DNA from: Toxorhynchites rutilus septentrionalis
Lineage: Eukaryota; Arthropoda; Insecta; Diptera; Culicidae
Reading direction: 5' to 3'
NCBI RefSeq assembly: GCF_029784135.1
Contig: NC_073746.1
Coordinates: forward strand, 142,480,556 to 142,544,555
Length of the DNA stretch: 64,000 nucleotides
Shown: one piece after another, positions 1 through 11,302 of the stretch
Numbering within the stretch: position 1 is the stretch's first letter
Layout: every line of letters starts with the position of its first letter
The notes under the pieces: model-generated
What the model was told of the DNA's origin: nothing
Database searches by the model: none
The model's input: the letters and a program-made list of their open reading frames with translations, nothing else
Program-made: the position numbers and the translations under genes

Positions 1-1110
1 AGTTTTCTGCAATTTGATTTATCTTGTTTCATATCATTTACAAGTTATCTTTATGATTTTTATAGTGTTATTTGTGAAATGTTTTTTTTTATTATTTTGA
101 ATTTCTATAAAACATTGGAAAATTACCAATGGAAATTATTTGAATGCCAAAGTTACGTGTTGGTAAAATGCCCGATTTCAAAAAAAATCGATAAGCATCG
201 TCTTTCAGTGAAAGCGCCTAATCAGAAAACAAGTCACTTTTTAATAAAATCATGTTAACGTTAATACCTATTCCTGGTGTGAACTGGTTTTGATTATTTA
301 CCGGCCAATCGAATCAAAAATATCGTAACTAATGAGGTTTACCCGAGTGGATTATTGCTAGTTTAAAACTAAAAAACCCGAACTAAAAGTTTCCGTTGTT
401 TGCTAAGAACAAAAGTATACAAGTGACACCGATAAAAAAGCGAGCGAATGACACTGAGACAGAAGCCCTACTTATTATTAATTTTTCTATTCCCTCGTTT
501 CACATAATTTGTTCAGGCTCTTTTTTTTCGAAAATTGTGAACCGTGGCAACTGTGACAGAAACAACCATGCTATTCTGAGATTCAAACTTCATCCATTAA
601 AACATTCAAAAACAATGTACATTAAAAACAATAGATCAATAATGTTTTATTTTTTCGTTATACTTTATTTTCTAAAGCTAGGCTTTTTTTTCTGTTCATA
701 GTTTTATCTTCTTCATATCTTCTAATTTTTCTCTTCCTTTAATTAGTTTCCAACATTAACTTGTTTAACAGCTCTGCTCACATTATTGAACTGTTGAATA
801 ATTGGTTTATAATTCTTTGCAATTTGATTTATCTTATTTCATGTCATTTACAAGTTATCTTTATGATTTTTTTAGTGTTGTTTGTGAAGAAAAAAGTTGT
901 TTTTATTTTTTTTTAATTTATATAAAATATTGAAAAACTACCAATTGAGATTATTTGAATGCCAAAGTTACGTGTTGTTAAAATGCGCGATTTCAAAAAA
1001 ATCGACAAGCATCGTCTTTCAGTGAAGGCGCCGAATCCGAAAACAGGTCACTTTTCAATAAAATCAAGTGACCGTTAATACCTATTCCGGGTGCGTACCG
1101 GTTTTAATTA
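1..1110. repeat. Pair of direct repeats about 810 bp apart
   Basis: Bases 1-300 and 811-1110 are two diverged direct copies of one sequence. Both start with TGCAATTTGATTTATCTT and run through a stretch containing GCCAAAGTTACGTGTTG to a GGTTTT.ATTATTTAC end. The roughly 500 bp between them is AT-rich with no credible gene. The pair could be two units of a long-period tandem repeat that enters from the left edge, or the arms of a decayed element. I do not recognise the family. Confidence 0.6.
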
Positions 1111-1930
1111 TTTACATACTTTTTACATTTACATATTGAAAATTCTCTTTGATTTGTTTGATATTCTATATATCACAACTCCTAAGCTGCAAATTGATGA
1201 AATTTGGAAGCATTCCCACTTTCCCATACATACATTTCCCATTTCCCATGCTTACCTATCTGTGCCGTTAACAACGAGCAACTTATGCATCGACAAGGAA
1301 CTATTTTTATATACCACTGCGGATCAGTCGCACGTAAATCGGTCGCTCGAAATGCAAATGCAGGGGACAAACACTACAACATTTGAACGGACACTGTCAA
1401 GCCTCTTCCGATGGCAACATATTGAAACGAGCATTTGAAGTTTTTATTACGCAGTCTTGCTCCTGACAGCGAGCAGTTCGCATCGAATCATGGTGCAATT
1501 TCGTTTGCAACATCAATTTCAAGGTGGAACTCAGAACTCAGGAACTCACAATATAGAGCGCCGGTTTTCATACCGCCTGGTGGAGAGCGCTTGCTTTCCG
1601 GTGAGATTTTGGTCTCCATGTGTGAGTTTGAGTGTATGTTCAGATATATTGATGACTCTTTTCGATCGATCATTTAATTCTAGGTGGCAGCAAAGTGCAG
1701 CGCATTTCAAGCCAGATGTTGAGAAGGTATTTTCCAGCGGTGACAGCTGTGTTCTTTGGTGTAAAATCGAAGATGAGTTTTTTTATCATTCTTAAATTTG
1801 TATAGTTTGTTCTCGCAAACAATTATTTCATAGTCTTTCGTTCACAACGCAGTTGTGTCTTGGACACCATACGCACATTCCTTTAAATAATATCAATTCG
1901 CCTTATTCAGGATTTAGTTCACGTTCTTGA
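1111..1930. other. No gene recognised
   Basis: The short open frames here (60-115 codons) overlap on both strands, lack known motifs and have no supporting start context. The stretch 1440-1780 is somewhat richer in GC than its surroundings. I see no repeat, RNA gene or conserved motif that I can name. Confidence 0.4.
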
Positions 1931-1933
1931 GGT

Positions 1934-2240
1934 TTAGTTCCTGTTAATGTCTTCAATGGTGTTGTGTTTCGGAAATAGGAAAAAGTTACACGGGGCCATA
2001 TCTGGAGAGTACGGTGCTTGTTCAATCACATTCGTGCTATTTTTGGTCAAAAATTTGTTTACAATGATCGATTGATGATCCTTCCACAAATCTGGCCGTT
2101 TGCGACAAATTTTCTCTCTCAAACGCCTCATAACACCAAGGCAAAAGTCTTTATTGACTGTTTGGCTCTCCGGAAGGACTTTCAAGCTGACAACATCATA
2201 TCAAAAAAGCCGAGCAAAAAAGTCAACTTGTTCTCTAAAT
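1934..2240 (-). pseudogene. mariner transposase C-terminal fragment
   Basis: The 83-codon frame ending at 1934 reads as the end of a mariner-family transposase. It contains VMRRLREKI.RKRPDLWKDH followed by AKN/TKN-like text and YSPDMAPCNFFLFPK, which corresponds to the third catalytic aspartate region (YSPDLAP.D.FLFP) of mariner enzymes. The HHDNAPAH block that should lie between the two parts is missing, so there is an internal deletion. Neither TIR was found nearby. It is a dead fragment. The family call is secure from the catalytic motif; the subfamily is not assigned. Confidence 0.8.
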
Positions 2241-2445
2241 AAACTAAATGACAGATCGCGCTCAAAATTGATGTTAAGACCACTGATAGTAGCACCAACA
2301 TAAAAATTAGAAAAAATTGAAAAATGTTCAGCGGGAAGATTTAAATTTACAAATTCGCGGTACATATTTGACAGAATGTATTTAATTATTGTTCGTCTGC
2401 TCTAAACATTAGGTTACGTAATATGTTTAAGAGAAATTGTTTTTT

Positions 2446-2888
2446 TGACGTTGAATACGTCTAACCGGAATATACAGTGGGTAAAATAAAAAACTTAACA
2501 CAAAACATACAGGAAAAAATGAAAGATTTCGAATGCTTAGAACTCGGACATTTTTCAATAGATCGGAAGATGTTTGCATCATTTGATAGGGAATATGCAT
2601 ACGCATCCAATACAATTAAGAAAATGTTATTTTTCATGAGATAAACAATTGAATAACTGCAAAATGTCAAGCGTTATCTAAACGTCCTAACTGCTGTCAT
2701 TGAATTTATTTGTAACGAAGAACATAATCTACTACAATGCATGAATTTGAGGTACATGGCATTTGTTCAAATTCTTTACTTACAAAGCAAATATGTTGAA
2801 TCCAATTGAATTCGAAAATTGTTTCATTATTCAATAATTTAATCAATACAAACAAATGATTACTAAGCCAATGGCGGTCCCACATCAA
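2446..2888. mobile_element. Short MITE-like copy, relative of the 28705-30617 element
   Basis: This 440-bp segment starts with TTTGACGTTGAATACGTC and ends with GGTCCCACATCAACC, imperfect inverted ends. Its left half (2446-2700) aligns with 28704-28960 and its right half (2704-2888) aligns with 30440-30617. The longer relative has about 1.5 kb of extra sequence between the same two halves. It has no coding capacity. The chance open frames on the minus strand here are part of this repeat. Confidence 0.7.
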
Positions 2889-3880
2889 CCTTGCTGTTAT
2901 GTTTTCATATTGTAGTAATCACATTTTAGTAATTTCTATCATTGAAATATAGTTATAATTACAATTATAAATTAAATTTTGCGAATTCAAAATTACAACA
3001 ATCTTGATATCAGATAAAAAAAATCATGTGCCATGAGCTCGGTTTTAGATTCCTGATTTAGATTATCATTTCAAATTCTATAATCTGGGCCCAGATATAG
3101 ATTGCATATCATGACCTCAGCCTCATACTCTTTATCGAGGTTTCGTTTGCTGATTTATGATTCTAACTTTGAAATTTTAAACAGTCTATGAATTCCCCTC
3201 TAAAAAAACGAACCGGTGAGGGCCATTTAAAAATAAAAAGACTTTGATTCAAAAAGTTCAAATTTGGGATCTTAAACAGGTAATTTCAAATTTTTAAACA
3301 AAATTTTTGAATCTAGAATCCAAAATATTCGATCCAAAACATGAACCGCAATATCTGAAATCACAAAAATTCAGTGCTACAAACACAAAACTTGAAATTT
3401 GTATTATATAACCAAAACCATAAATACAGAATCCTTAATCTGGATTGCAGGAAGAAAAATATAATCTTCGTATCCCAAATCATAAAAAAAACATTTGAGA
3501 CCTGAAATTCATATATTAGATCAAAAATTTAAAATTGAATGTTCATAACTGTGATCTTTGAACACAGAATTTCCAAATTCAAAACCGCTAGATTCAGTTT
3601 CTGTTGATGATTCTAAAAAACAGATTCCTGCTTCAAGACCCATGTTCCAGTTTTTAAGAACGAATTCAGATTCCAAACTAAGATTCATAAACAAAACTAT
3701 ATCTTCGCCTTCTAGGTTTAGACTTCTGGCACACATCGATAGATCTCTGAATTCATATGTAGATACAAATTTCAATTTCTAGATTCCACTTGTTTTTTTT
3801 TTTTCGATGTATTCAATTCGAACAACCGAGTCTGAATCTGGAATTTGAAATTTCAAACATGAACCAACCCACTGCTGAAA
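2889..3880. other. AT-rich stretch grading into the satellite
   Basis: There is no gene. Words such as AATCTGG, GATTC and TCCAAA recur on both strands, so this looks like an older, more diverged part of the satellite that follows. The open frames at 3521-3782, on opposite strands, are products of this low complexity and are not genes. Confidence 0.5.
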
Positions 3881-5600
3881 ATCTCTTTAATAGAAACAAT
3901 AAAAATTGAAATCTGGAGTCTGGAATCTGGATCTTGAACCTGAATCTGGTATCTGATTCTGGAATCTGAAATCAAGCATCTGGAATATTAATCGAGAACC
4001 TGAATCTGGAATCTGAATCTAGAATGTATAATTTGACATCTGGATCTAGAATCTGAATGTGGAATCTAAATCTGGAATTTGATTCTGGAATCTGAAATCT
4101 GAGTATGGAATCTGGAATCTGAATCTGAAATTTTGGATCAGAAGCTGAATCAGGAATCTAAAGTTTAGAATATAGAATCTGGAATCTGAATCTGCAATTT
4201 GGAATTTGGAATCTGAATCTAGAATCTGAATCTGAATCTAGAATGTAGAATCTGGAATTTGGATCTAAGATCTGAATTTGGAAGCTGTGTCTAAAATATG
4301 AATCTGAAATCTGAAATCTGAAATCTGAAAGCTGTATCTAGAATCTGAATCGGGAATCCGTTTCTGTACTCTGAATCTGGAAGCTGGAATCTGGAATCTA
4401 AATTCTTCAATGTAGAATCTGGAATCTGCAATCTAGATTCTGAATTGGAATCTGATTATGGAATCTGAAATCTGCATCTGGAATCTTAATCGGGAATCTG
4501 AATATATAGTCCGAATATGGAATATGAACCAGGAACCTGTAATCTAAAGTCTAGAATATAGAATGTGTAATCTGAGTCTGGAATCTGAATCTGGAATCTG
4601 AATATAGAATCTGAATCTGGAATTTGGAATCTGGATCCAGAATCTAAAGTCTAGAGTGTAAAATCTGAAATCTGAATCTGGAATCTGAATCTGAAATTTG
4701 GGATCAGAATCTGAATCAGGAATCTAAAGTTTAGAATATAGAATCTGGAATCTGAATATGGAATCTGAATCTGGAATCTGGAATTTGGAATCTGAATCTA
4801 GAATCTGAATCTGATTCTAGAATGTAGAATCTGGAATTTGGATCTAGGATCTGAATTTGGAAGCTGAGTCTAAAATATGAATCTGGAATCTGAAATCTGA
4901 AATCTGAAAGCTGTATCTAGAATCTGAATCGGGAATCCGTTTCTGTAATCTGAATCTAGAAGCTGGAATCTGGAATCTAAATTCTTCAATGTAGAATCTG
5001 GAATCTGCAATCTAGATTCTGAATTGGAATCTGATTATGGAATCTGAAATCTGCATTTGGAATCTTAATCGGGAATCTGAATCTATAGTTCGAATATGGA
5101 ATATGAAGCAGGAATCTGTAATCTAAAGTCTAGAATATAGAATGTGGAATCTGAGTCTGGAATCTGAATCTGGAATCTGAATATAGAATCTGAATCTGGA
5201 ATTTGGAATCTGGATCCGGAATCTAAAGTCTAGAGTGTCCGGAATCCGGAATATTATTCTGGATTTTGATATCTGCATCTGGAATCTGAATCGGGAATCT
5301 GAATCTGAAACCTAAATCTAGAATATGTATCTGGAATCTGTATCTGGAATCTATTTGCGATCGTTTATGATGGAGCACATTGTGATTTGAGTCGCCGTGA
5401 CATTGACCAAGTTGTTCCACGATTGGTGGTGAAGGTTGCAAGCGTGGTTCAAAGAGTGGATGAAATACAATTACAGTTAATCTGGAATCGGAGTTTAGAA
5501 TAAGGCTCCAGACACTGAATCAGAAATCTGAATCTGTGTGATCTATGGTCTGGAATTTAGAATCTGAAACTGGAATCTGAATCTCGAATTTGAAATCCAA
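3880..5600. repeat. Degenerate GAATCTG satellite with a 579-bp higher-order repeat
   Basis: Some 1.7 kb is built from variants of a 6-7 base word (GAATCTG, GGAATCT, AATCTGAATCTG). A higher-order duplication is superimposed. Landmarks at 4352 (GGGAATCCGTTTCTGTA) and 4401 (AATTCTTCAATGTAGAATC) recur at 4931 and 4980, an offset of 579 bp; a landmark at 4136 recurs at 4702, an offset of 566, so there are small indels. This is non-coding. It is interrupted at about 5353-5450 by a foreign segment. Confidence 0.85.
5353..5450 (-). repeat. Inverted diverged copy of 6278-6377 inside the satellite
   Basis: Read on the minus strand this block carries CAATCGTGGAACAACTTGG and CACGGCGACTCAAATCACAA, closely matching plus-strand 6278-6377 (CAATCGTGGTACAACCCACG, CACGGCGACTCAAATTACAA, then ACAAACGATCGCAGA). 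It is an inverted partial duplication that landed in, or was engulfed by, the satellite. There is no evident coding function. Confidence 0.7.
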
Positions 5601-6655
5601 AATTCGAATCGACGATTCGCAGATGGAAATTAGCTCTATAATTTTATTTTTCACTGGTTCATATCGATCACCGAGCGCTAACATACTGATAATTTTCGAC
5701 CATTTCTATGATTTTATTGACATTTGGGTTTGCATATCAATTTATTTTTCAGTGCGAAATGCGTTTCGAACAAGCATAACTTTGGAACAGTTCGATCGAA
5801 ACTTCGCGAGATATCGAACACTACAACCATCTACCGAAAAATTATGGATTTTTCGCAAGTGTAATATATCAAAATGAACATTTTTCATCCAAAACCACCC
5901 CACAAAGTAGTTGTTCTGAAAACCTCCGTAAACCGATTGTCTATCTTAGAGATTTAATAAAATCTCCATTTTTATCACCTCCCTATGGCATACACACCAC
6001 AAATCACATGATGCTCACGATATTCTCAACACCTCCGATCCATCGCCACGAACACCAACGACCCAACCAATCTCTTCATAACCCTTAATTAACATGTTTA
6101 ATGCCACCAGCTTGATTAGATCTATTCGATGCGTTTCATAAACTGACTCCGTTTAGTCGCTGCCTCTATCACGACCTATCGCATGTCGACTGTAATTGCA
6201 TCTCATCAACTCCGTGAACCTCGCTTGCCACCACCACCACCACCCATTACCATCCCACATCCGAAGCTGCCCCAATGCATCAATCGTGGTACAACCCACG
6301 ACTTGGCTGCATTATGCCGCGCATGAAATGCCACGGCGACTCAAATTACAATGTGCCTCCTCACAAACGATCGCAGACGAAAACAGAATCAAACCCATTT
6401 CTAAGATATTCCGCAGCAGCGTCTAACAAATATGACTTGGTGGTTGTGTTCGGTTAATCGGACAGATTGCTTTATTAGCCGTTTAAATCGAAAGCTCCAA
6501 TTACGCGCACTGGATTCATAGTAAGTTGTATCACCAAGTCGGTTATTAATTGAATAGCCTATGATCAATCTTAGAGCTTTTCTGTAGATGATCGTGCGAA
6601 TGTATTATTCTCAAATGTAGCGCTTTGGTACATGTTTGGAAACACAAAAATGGTA
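5600..6655. other. Apparently unique non-coding DNA
   Basis: Base composition is more balanced here (for example the CCACCACCACCACC run near 6235). No gene, RNA or transposon terminus was recognised. The segment 6278-6377 is the apparent source of the inverted copy at 5353-5450. Open frames of 60-95 codons are unsupported. It could be host intergenic or intronic DNA. Confidence 0.4.
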
Positions 6656-6657
6656 CA

Positions 6658-6905
6658 TTAACACGTTGAGCCCCGACCAAGATAGGGGACTGACAATGAA
6701 TCTTCCGTTCAGGCCTCGTCGGTCTCGGCGGATCGATAGTGGACTTTTCTAAAACTCACTTTAAAAGATCCATTATTGTTGTTCCCGATGCCGTCGCTCT
6801 ACAAACGAAAATTCCACTGTCAGTCCTGTTAGACTGACGCGAACTAGTCGGAAAATCCAGTGCCAGTCCCCATGGACCGGGGCGGGCCTCTACGTGCTCA
6901 AAGCT
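6658..6905. mobile_element. Possible small TIR element
   Basis: The left edge TTAACACGTTGAGCCCCGAC and the right edge (minus strand) TTGAGCACGTAGAGGCCCGC are imperfect inverted repeats, followed on both sides by a GGGGACTG(A/G)CA block. The 250-bp interior is GC-rich and non-coding. A piggyBac-type TTAA is present only on the left, so the target duplication is not demonstrated. Confidence 0.45.
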
Positions 6906-8070
6906 CATCAAATATTTTCAATATTTTTGATAGCGATATTAATTTTTCGTGCCAATCAGTATGAGTCAGCGACAGCCATTTCAAACCACACTGGATTTCG
7001 AGATCCAGAAGTAGATGTGAAAAATCGAATGAAGAAAAATTACAATCTGCACTAATGGCGGTGACCACTTGACAGTCTAATATATCAACGCCTCAAGGTA
7101 TTGATTGGTGGAGGCTAGCAGTCGCTGCGAATCGAGCGTGTTTTCTTAACCCTCACACACCATGCAGAAGCTAAATGCTGTCAAACGGCGTGAAAAGGTA
7201 ATTTGATCTTGTTGACACGATCGCCGATCTCTTTGACTGGTTTCCACTTGCCGATTTGTAGTGCCTTTGTCGATAAAAAAAAGGAACAAGAGAACCATTG
7301 ACAGAATATGATAAAATGATCTTGCGAGCACATTCATTCATCTGTGAAATGATCTCCTGAAATGTATTGAACTTTGCATTCCAAAATGAGAAGCGGAGTA
7401 CCCCAATCGGAAAACGTCATTCGTGTGCATCTTTAATTGATGCAAATGAAGTCCGATGTGTTTGCAACAGCGTTTGCGGAACTTTGTACCGACCGGGATT
7501 CCACGATTGAATAGCCAACATCAACGACTCGATTGACGCCATCGGCATCTCAATCAAATCGATACTAATGGGTTTCACCTTGAAGTCAGCTAAAAATAGT
7601 ACCAATGGCAATTTATTGATTCTGGAGGAAAATTATCATTCCGCGGTGTGAAATAAGCCGATCGATCAATTAATATTCGAGGGGCACATCGAAGAATACC
7701 GCCGGGCGCGTGATTTATGGAGATTTTTAGTTTGATGTAATGAAAATAGCAATGGACGCCATCCCTTCCGTAATAGATAGCGTTGGGTTTCCAAAGCAGC
7801 AACGATTGACACGTGGCACTGAATTGTAGCCAGCTGTGGTGCGAATCGGTTGACAAACTACACTCACAAAATGAATCTATTTTCGATCGAAAGTTGATTG
7901 GCGATCAATCACAGCGTGCTGATGATTGAATTATTTTCATGACGACGGATCTGTATTTGCATTTAACTTCAGTTTTACACTTTCGGCTGGACGAAAGCAG
8001 TTGTCATCAATTGACGCAAATTCTCCTTTGTTTTTTTGGCGGTTTGGATAGAAGACGGTGCCAATATGGA
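6906..8070. other. Apparently unique non-coding DNA
   Basis: No recognisable gene or repeat terminus. Open frames of 62-88 codons on the minus strand (7146-7856) show no known motif and no clear start context. It may be host intergenic or intronic DNA. Confidence 0.4.
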
Positions 8071-8071
8071 G

Positions 8072-8205
8072 CGTAGAGGAACTTCCCTTTCTTTAAATAG
8101 TATTGTTTGTGTCGCTTTCTAATTAGTACTTAGTTGAAATTTCAGTGCCAAAAAACAGGCTCTCAATTTTTGAGTTGCAAGTTGATACATACGCAAGTGC
8201 GCATG
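8072..8205 (-). mobile_element. Decayed Feilai-like SINE fragment
   Basis: The order of words AGAGGAACTTC, TAGTACTTAGTT.A.ATTTC, TGCCAAA, and GAGT.GCAAG matches the body of the SINE at 30136-30420, which lies in the same orientation. The tRNA-like head is missing. The copy is considerably more diverged than those at 30136 and 63219, so it is old. Confidence 0.65.
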
Positions 8206-8429
8206 TGTTTTATACATCCATGATGAGAAAAAATCCGACCTAACTTCGTTAGAATTCACGCATGAAGTTGATATATTAGGTTGGAGAAAAAGTAATCCAC
8301 TATTTTTGCGTCAATTTGAAAACTTTTTTTTAATATGCTTCGGATTGTCCGATTTGGGTCGAATTGGTTTTGTTGGAAAATTTGCTGCCATTCTGAAGGT
8401 GTTTCATAATGCCTTTCTCATAGAAGTCT

Positions 8430-8700
8430 TGGTCCTCATTGACGAAAAACTCTAGCAATAGATTTTTACAGTCTGCTCTTGATCCCAATTTTTTATCACT
8501 CGGGAAGTTCTACGCAATGCCAGAAAATGGTGGTAATCGCTTGGTTCCAGGTCCGTACTATATGGAGGATGCATTAAAACATCACAATAAAGCTCCCGGA
8601 GCTGTGGGGCCTTGCGTTGTCCTGATGAAACAAAACACCTCTTCTGTTGGTAAATTCTGGACGTTTCTGGTCGATCGCTAGCTTCAAACGGTCCAGTTGC
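8430..8700 (-). pseudogene. mariner transposase catalytic fragment
   Basis: The minus strand reads KLAIDQKRPEFTNRRGVLF followed by HQDNARPHS. The last part is the second catalytic aspartate motif of mariner transposases (HDNARPH). Frameshifts and stops disrupt the rest, and the plus-strand 80-codon frame over the same bases is its antisense shadow. The position, inside TIRs with TA duplications, agrees with a dead mariner. Confidence 0.75.
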
Positions 8701-11302
8701 TGACAGTAGAGACCTGAATTTAGTATGTTGACCTTAATTTTTTTTTAAATAAAAAAAATAAGTTGCGCGTATTTTACTGTTACAGTATCGGCACCGTAAA
8801 CACCATTCACAATTTCAGCGGTCTAGCTAGGGTTGCCATACGGTATTGTCTCAAATTCAGAACTTTGTTGGCCATTAGTCGTGTCTCGTTACTCAAAATG
8901 GCACGAAATTAATGAAGTTTTTGGATAAAATGGAGCCTTTTCTTTCATTTGTCCACCATAATATTGATTTACAATTACATATTCATAGTAAAAAACTAAA
9001 AATATGTTTGATTACATTTGTCTCAAATTCCGAATAGTAAAAATACATTTTTTTAAATCATAACTTTTTAGACCGATCCAGATGATCGATATATCAAATT
9101 AAAGACAATTAGCTATTCTTATTTGGAAAAATACTATACTCCCAGAAATTTAGTTTTTGTGCTTCGAAACTTGATTCAAATTCAGAATTTTCTAACGCAA
9201 ATATTTTATCGCTGGTTTTGACAGTCACTTTTTTTGCAAATGTTTAGTATTATAAGTTACTAGCTGACTCGGCAAACTTCGTCCCGCACAACATTTGTTT
9301 TTTTTTTGTTATCAATACCTTCAAACATTCACGTATTCTTACTATGAGCAAGTTCATGGGTCCAATCGCAGAACTGTTCATTGATTGATCTTCTATCCGT
9401 CCCCGTTGAGTTTACTTTTTACTATAAAATTCCTAGTGTTTCTAACAAAACTCATAATTATAATATCAGATTTTTTTCAGATACAATTCTCATTCAAGAT
9501 TTTTCAACCACTTGTAAATAACATGTTTCTCCGTTACATGGAATAAATGTTTTATACAGAAAATATGATAGAATAAAGACAGCCCTAAATCGGACAATTC
9601 CTTCCTCGAGTTCTGCTCTTATCAACACATCTGGCGATTCTTTTTTTTTGTATAGATAGAAGAAGATATAGGAGTGCGTTTCATTGTGCGTGGAACATAT
9701 GGGTATATTTTTTTGATTTTTCCCTTTTTTTTTTTTGTCCCTTTTATTTATTTTAGGCTCATTGGCATTTTAGCTGTAACAGAGCCGAATTTTAATCGTG
9801 TACATGTCACATATTTATCATATCTATAATTAGCACATTACACAGTTGCCATTTTTCGGCGTTAGAGTATTTCCTTCTATACCATTCCATATAGTACACA
9901 TTTACACAGTAGCAGCCATTTAGGCGTAAGAGTTTTCTATCTGTTCTTCCATTATCCAGTTAGACCGGACAGCGGAGACAGTTGATTGATCATTGTTGAG
10001 TTATTTATAGAACAGCAGCCCGATGTGTCTTGCAGAGCAGAGCAGTTGTATGGATGAATCGATCATATTTCGACCGTGGATCGATCTCCATCGCTGATGA
10101 TTGTTGCGTGGACGTAGTTATTCTGTAACAACACAAAGATGGTCAATGAGGGCCCTGAGTTTCGAACTCACGATCGATCGCTTACTAAGCGAACGCGCAA
10201 CCAATGTGGCTACGGAGGCACCCTATTTTTCCCTTTTCCCTTCAGAGTTTTTCGAGAATTTTGAGAGTTGGAATATTTTTGGTTGTAATATTTTTATGGG
10301 ACGCCCTTTCCACTCAAGAGAAGAGAGGGGTGTCATACCATTATAGAAACATTTCTCATACCCAAAAACCCTCACATTCCAAATTGTGCTTGATTAGCTT
10401 TCAAGTTATGCAGAAATTCGTGTTTCGTTTGTATGACAGCCCGCCCTTAGAGAGCGGGGGAAGTGTCTAACCACCATAGCAATATTTATTGCATCCTAAA
10501 ACCTCCACATGCCAAATTTGGTTTCGTTTGCTTGATTAATTCTCGAGTAATTCAGAAATTTGTGTTTCATTTGTATGGCAGCCCCCCCCCCTTAGAGAGG
10601 GGGGTGGAGAGTCTAACCATCATAGAAATATTTATTGCACCCTAAAACCTCCATATGCTTAATTTGGTTCTATTTGCTTGATTAGTTCTCGAGTTATGCA
10701 GAAATTTGTGTTTCATTTGTATGGCAGACCCCCCCCCCCCCCCTTAGAGAAGGGGGGTGGAGTGTCTAACCATCATAGAAACATTTATCCAACTCTTGAC
10801 GAGTGAAGTTCAGTGTTGGTATTGTGCGTTGCCACTTTTGCTATTGTGCTATTGGTACGAGTGAATCGTGTACGAGTGAAGGTCATTGCTGTCCGCTTTC
10901 GACCTGACCTTTTGTTAAGTGGAACGAAGGAACAAAGGAACCAGCGCTCTTGCAACGAGCCGGATTGCGGCTGTTGAACTGATTCGGCATAACGGGATCG
11001 ACATCGCGTGACTGTCGCAAACGGGATTCATCACCACGTGGCTCCGTAAGCTATTCTTGCGCTATTGTGTTGTCTCCGTAGCGCGTAGCCTCTGTCTCTC
11101 CCTGATTAGGGCAGTAGAGCGCATTATTGGAACAACTTTTATATTAAGGTACACATATTTATTATTAATATTATTATTCAATTCATTTGTTCATTGTTTA
11201 ATATTATTATCAATTATTATCATATATTTTTTTTTGCTATTTGTTTTGAGATAATTGTTAAAATCAATAATAAATTAAAAATAAGACAGAAATCTTTGTA
11301 AA

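Noticed and set aside
3880..5600. CRISPR-like repeated short words
   Set aside because: There are no unique spacers of constant length. The words are contiguous and degenerate, as in a satellite, and the genome is eukaryotic.
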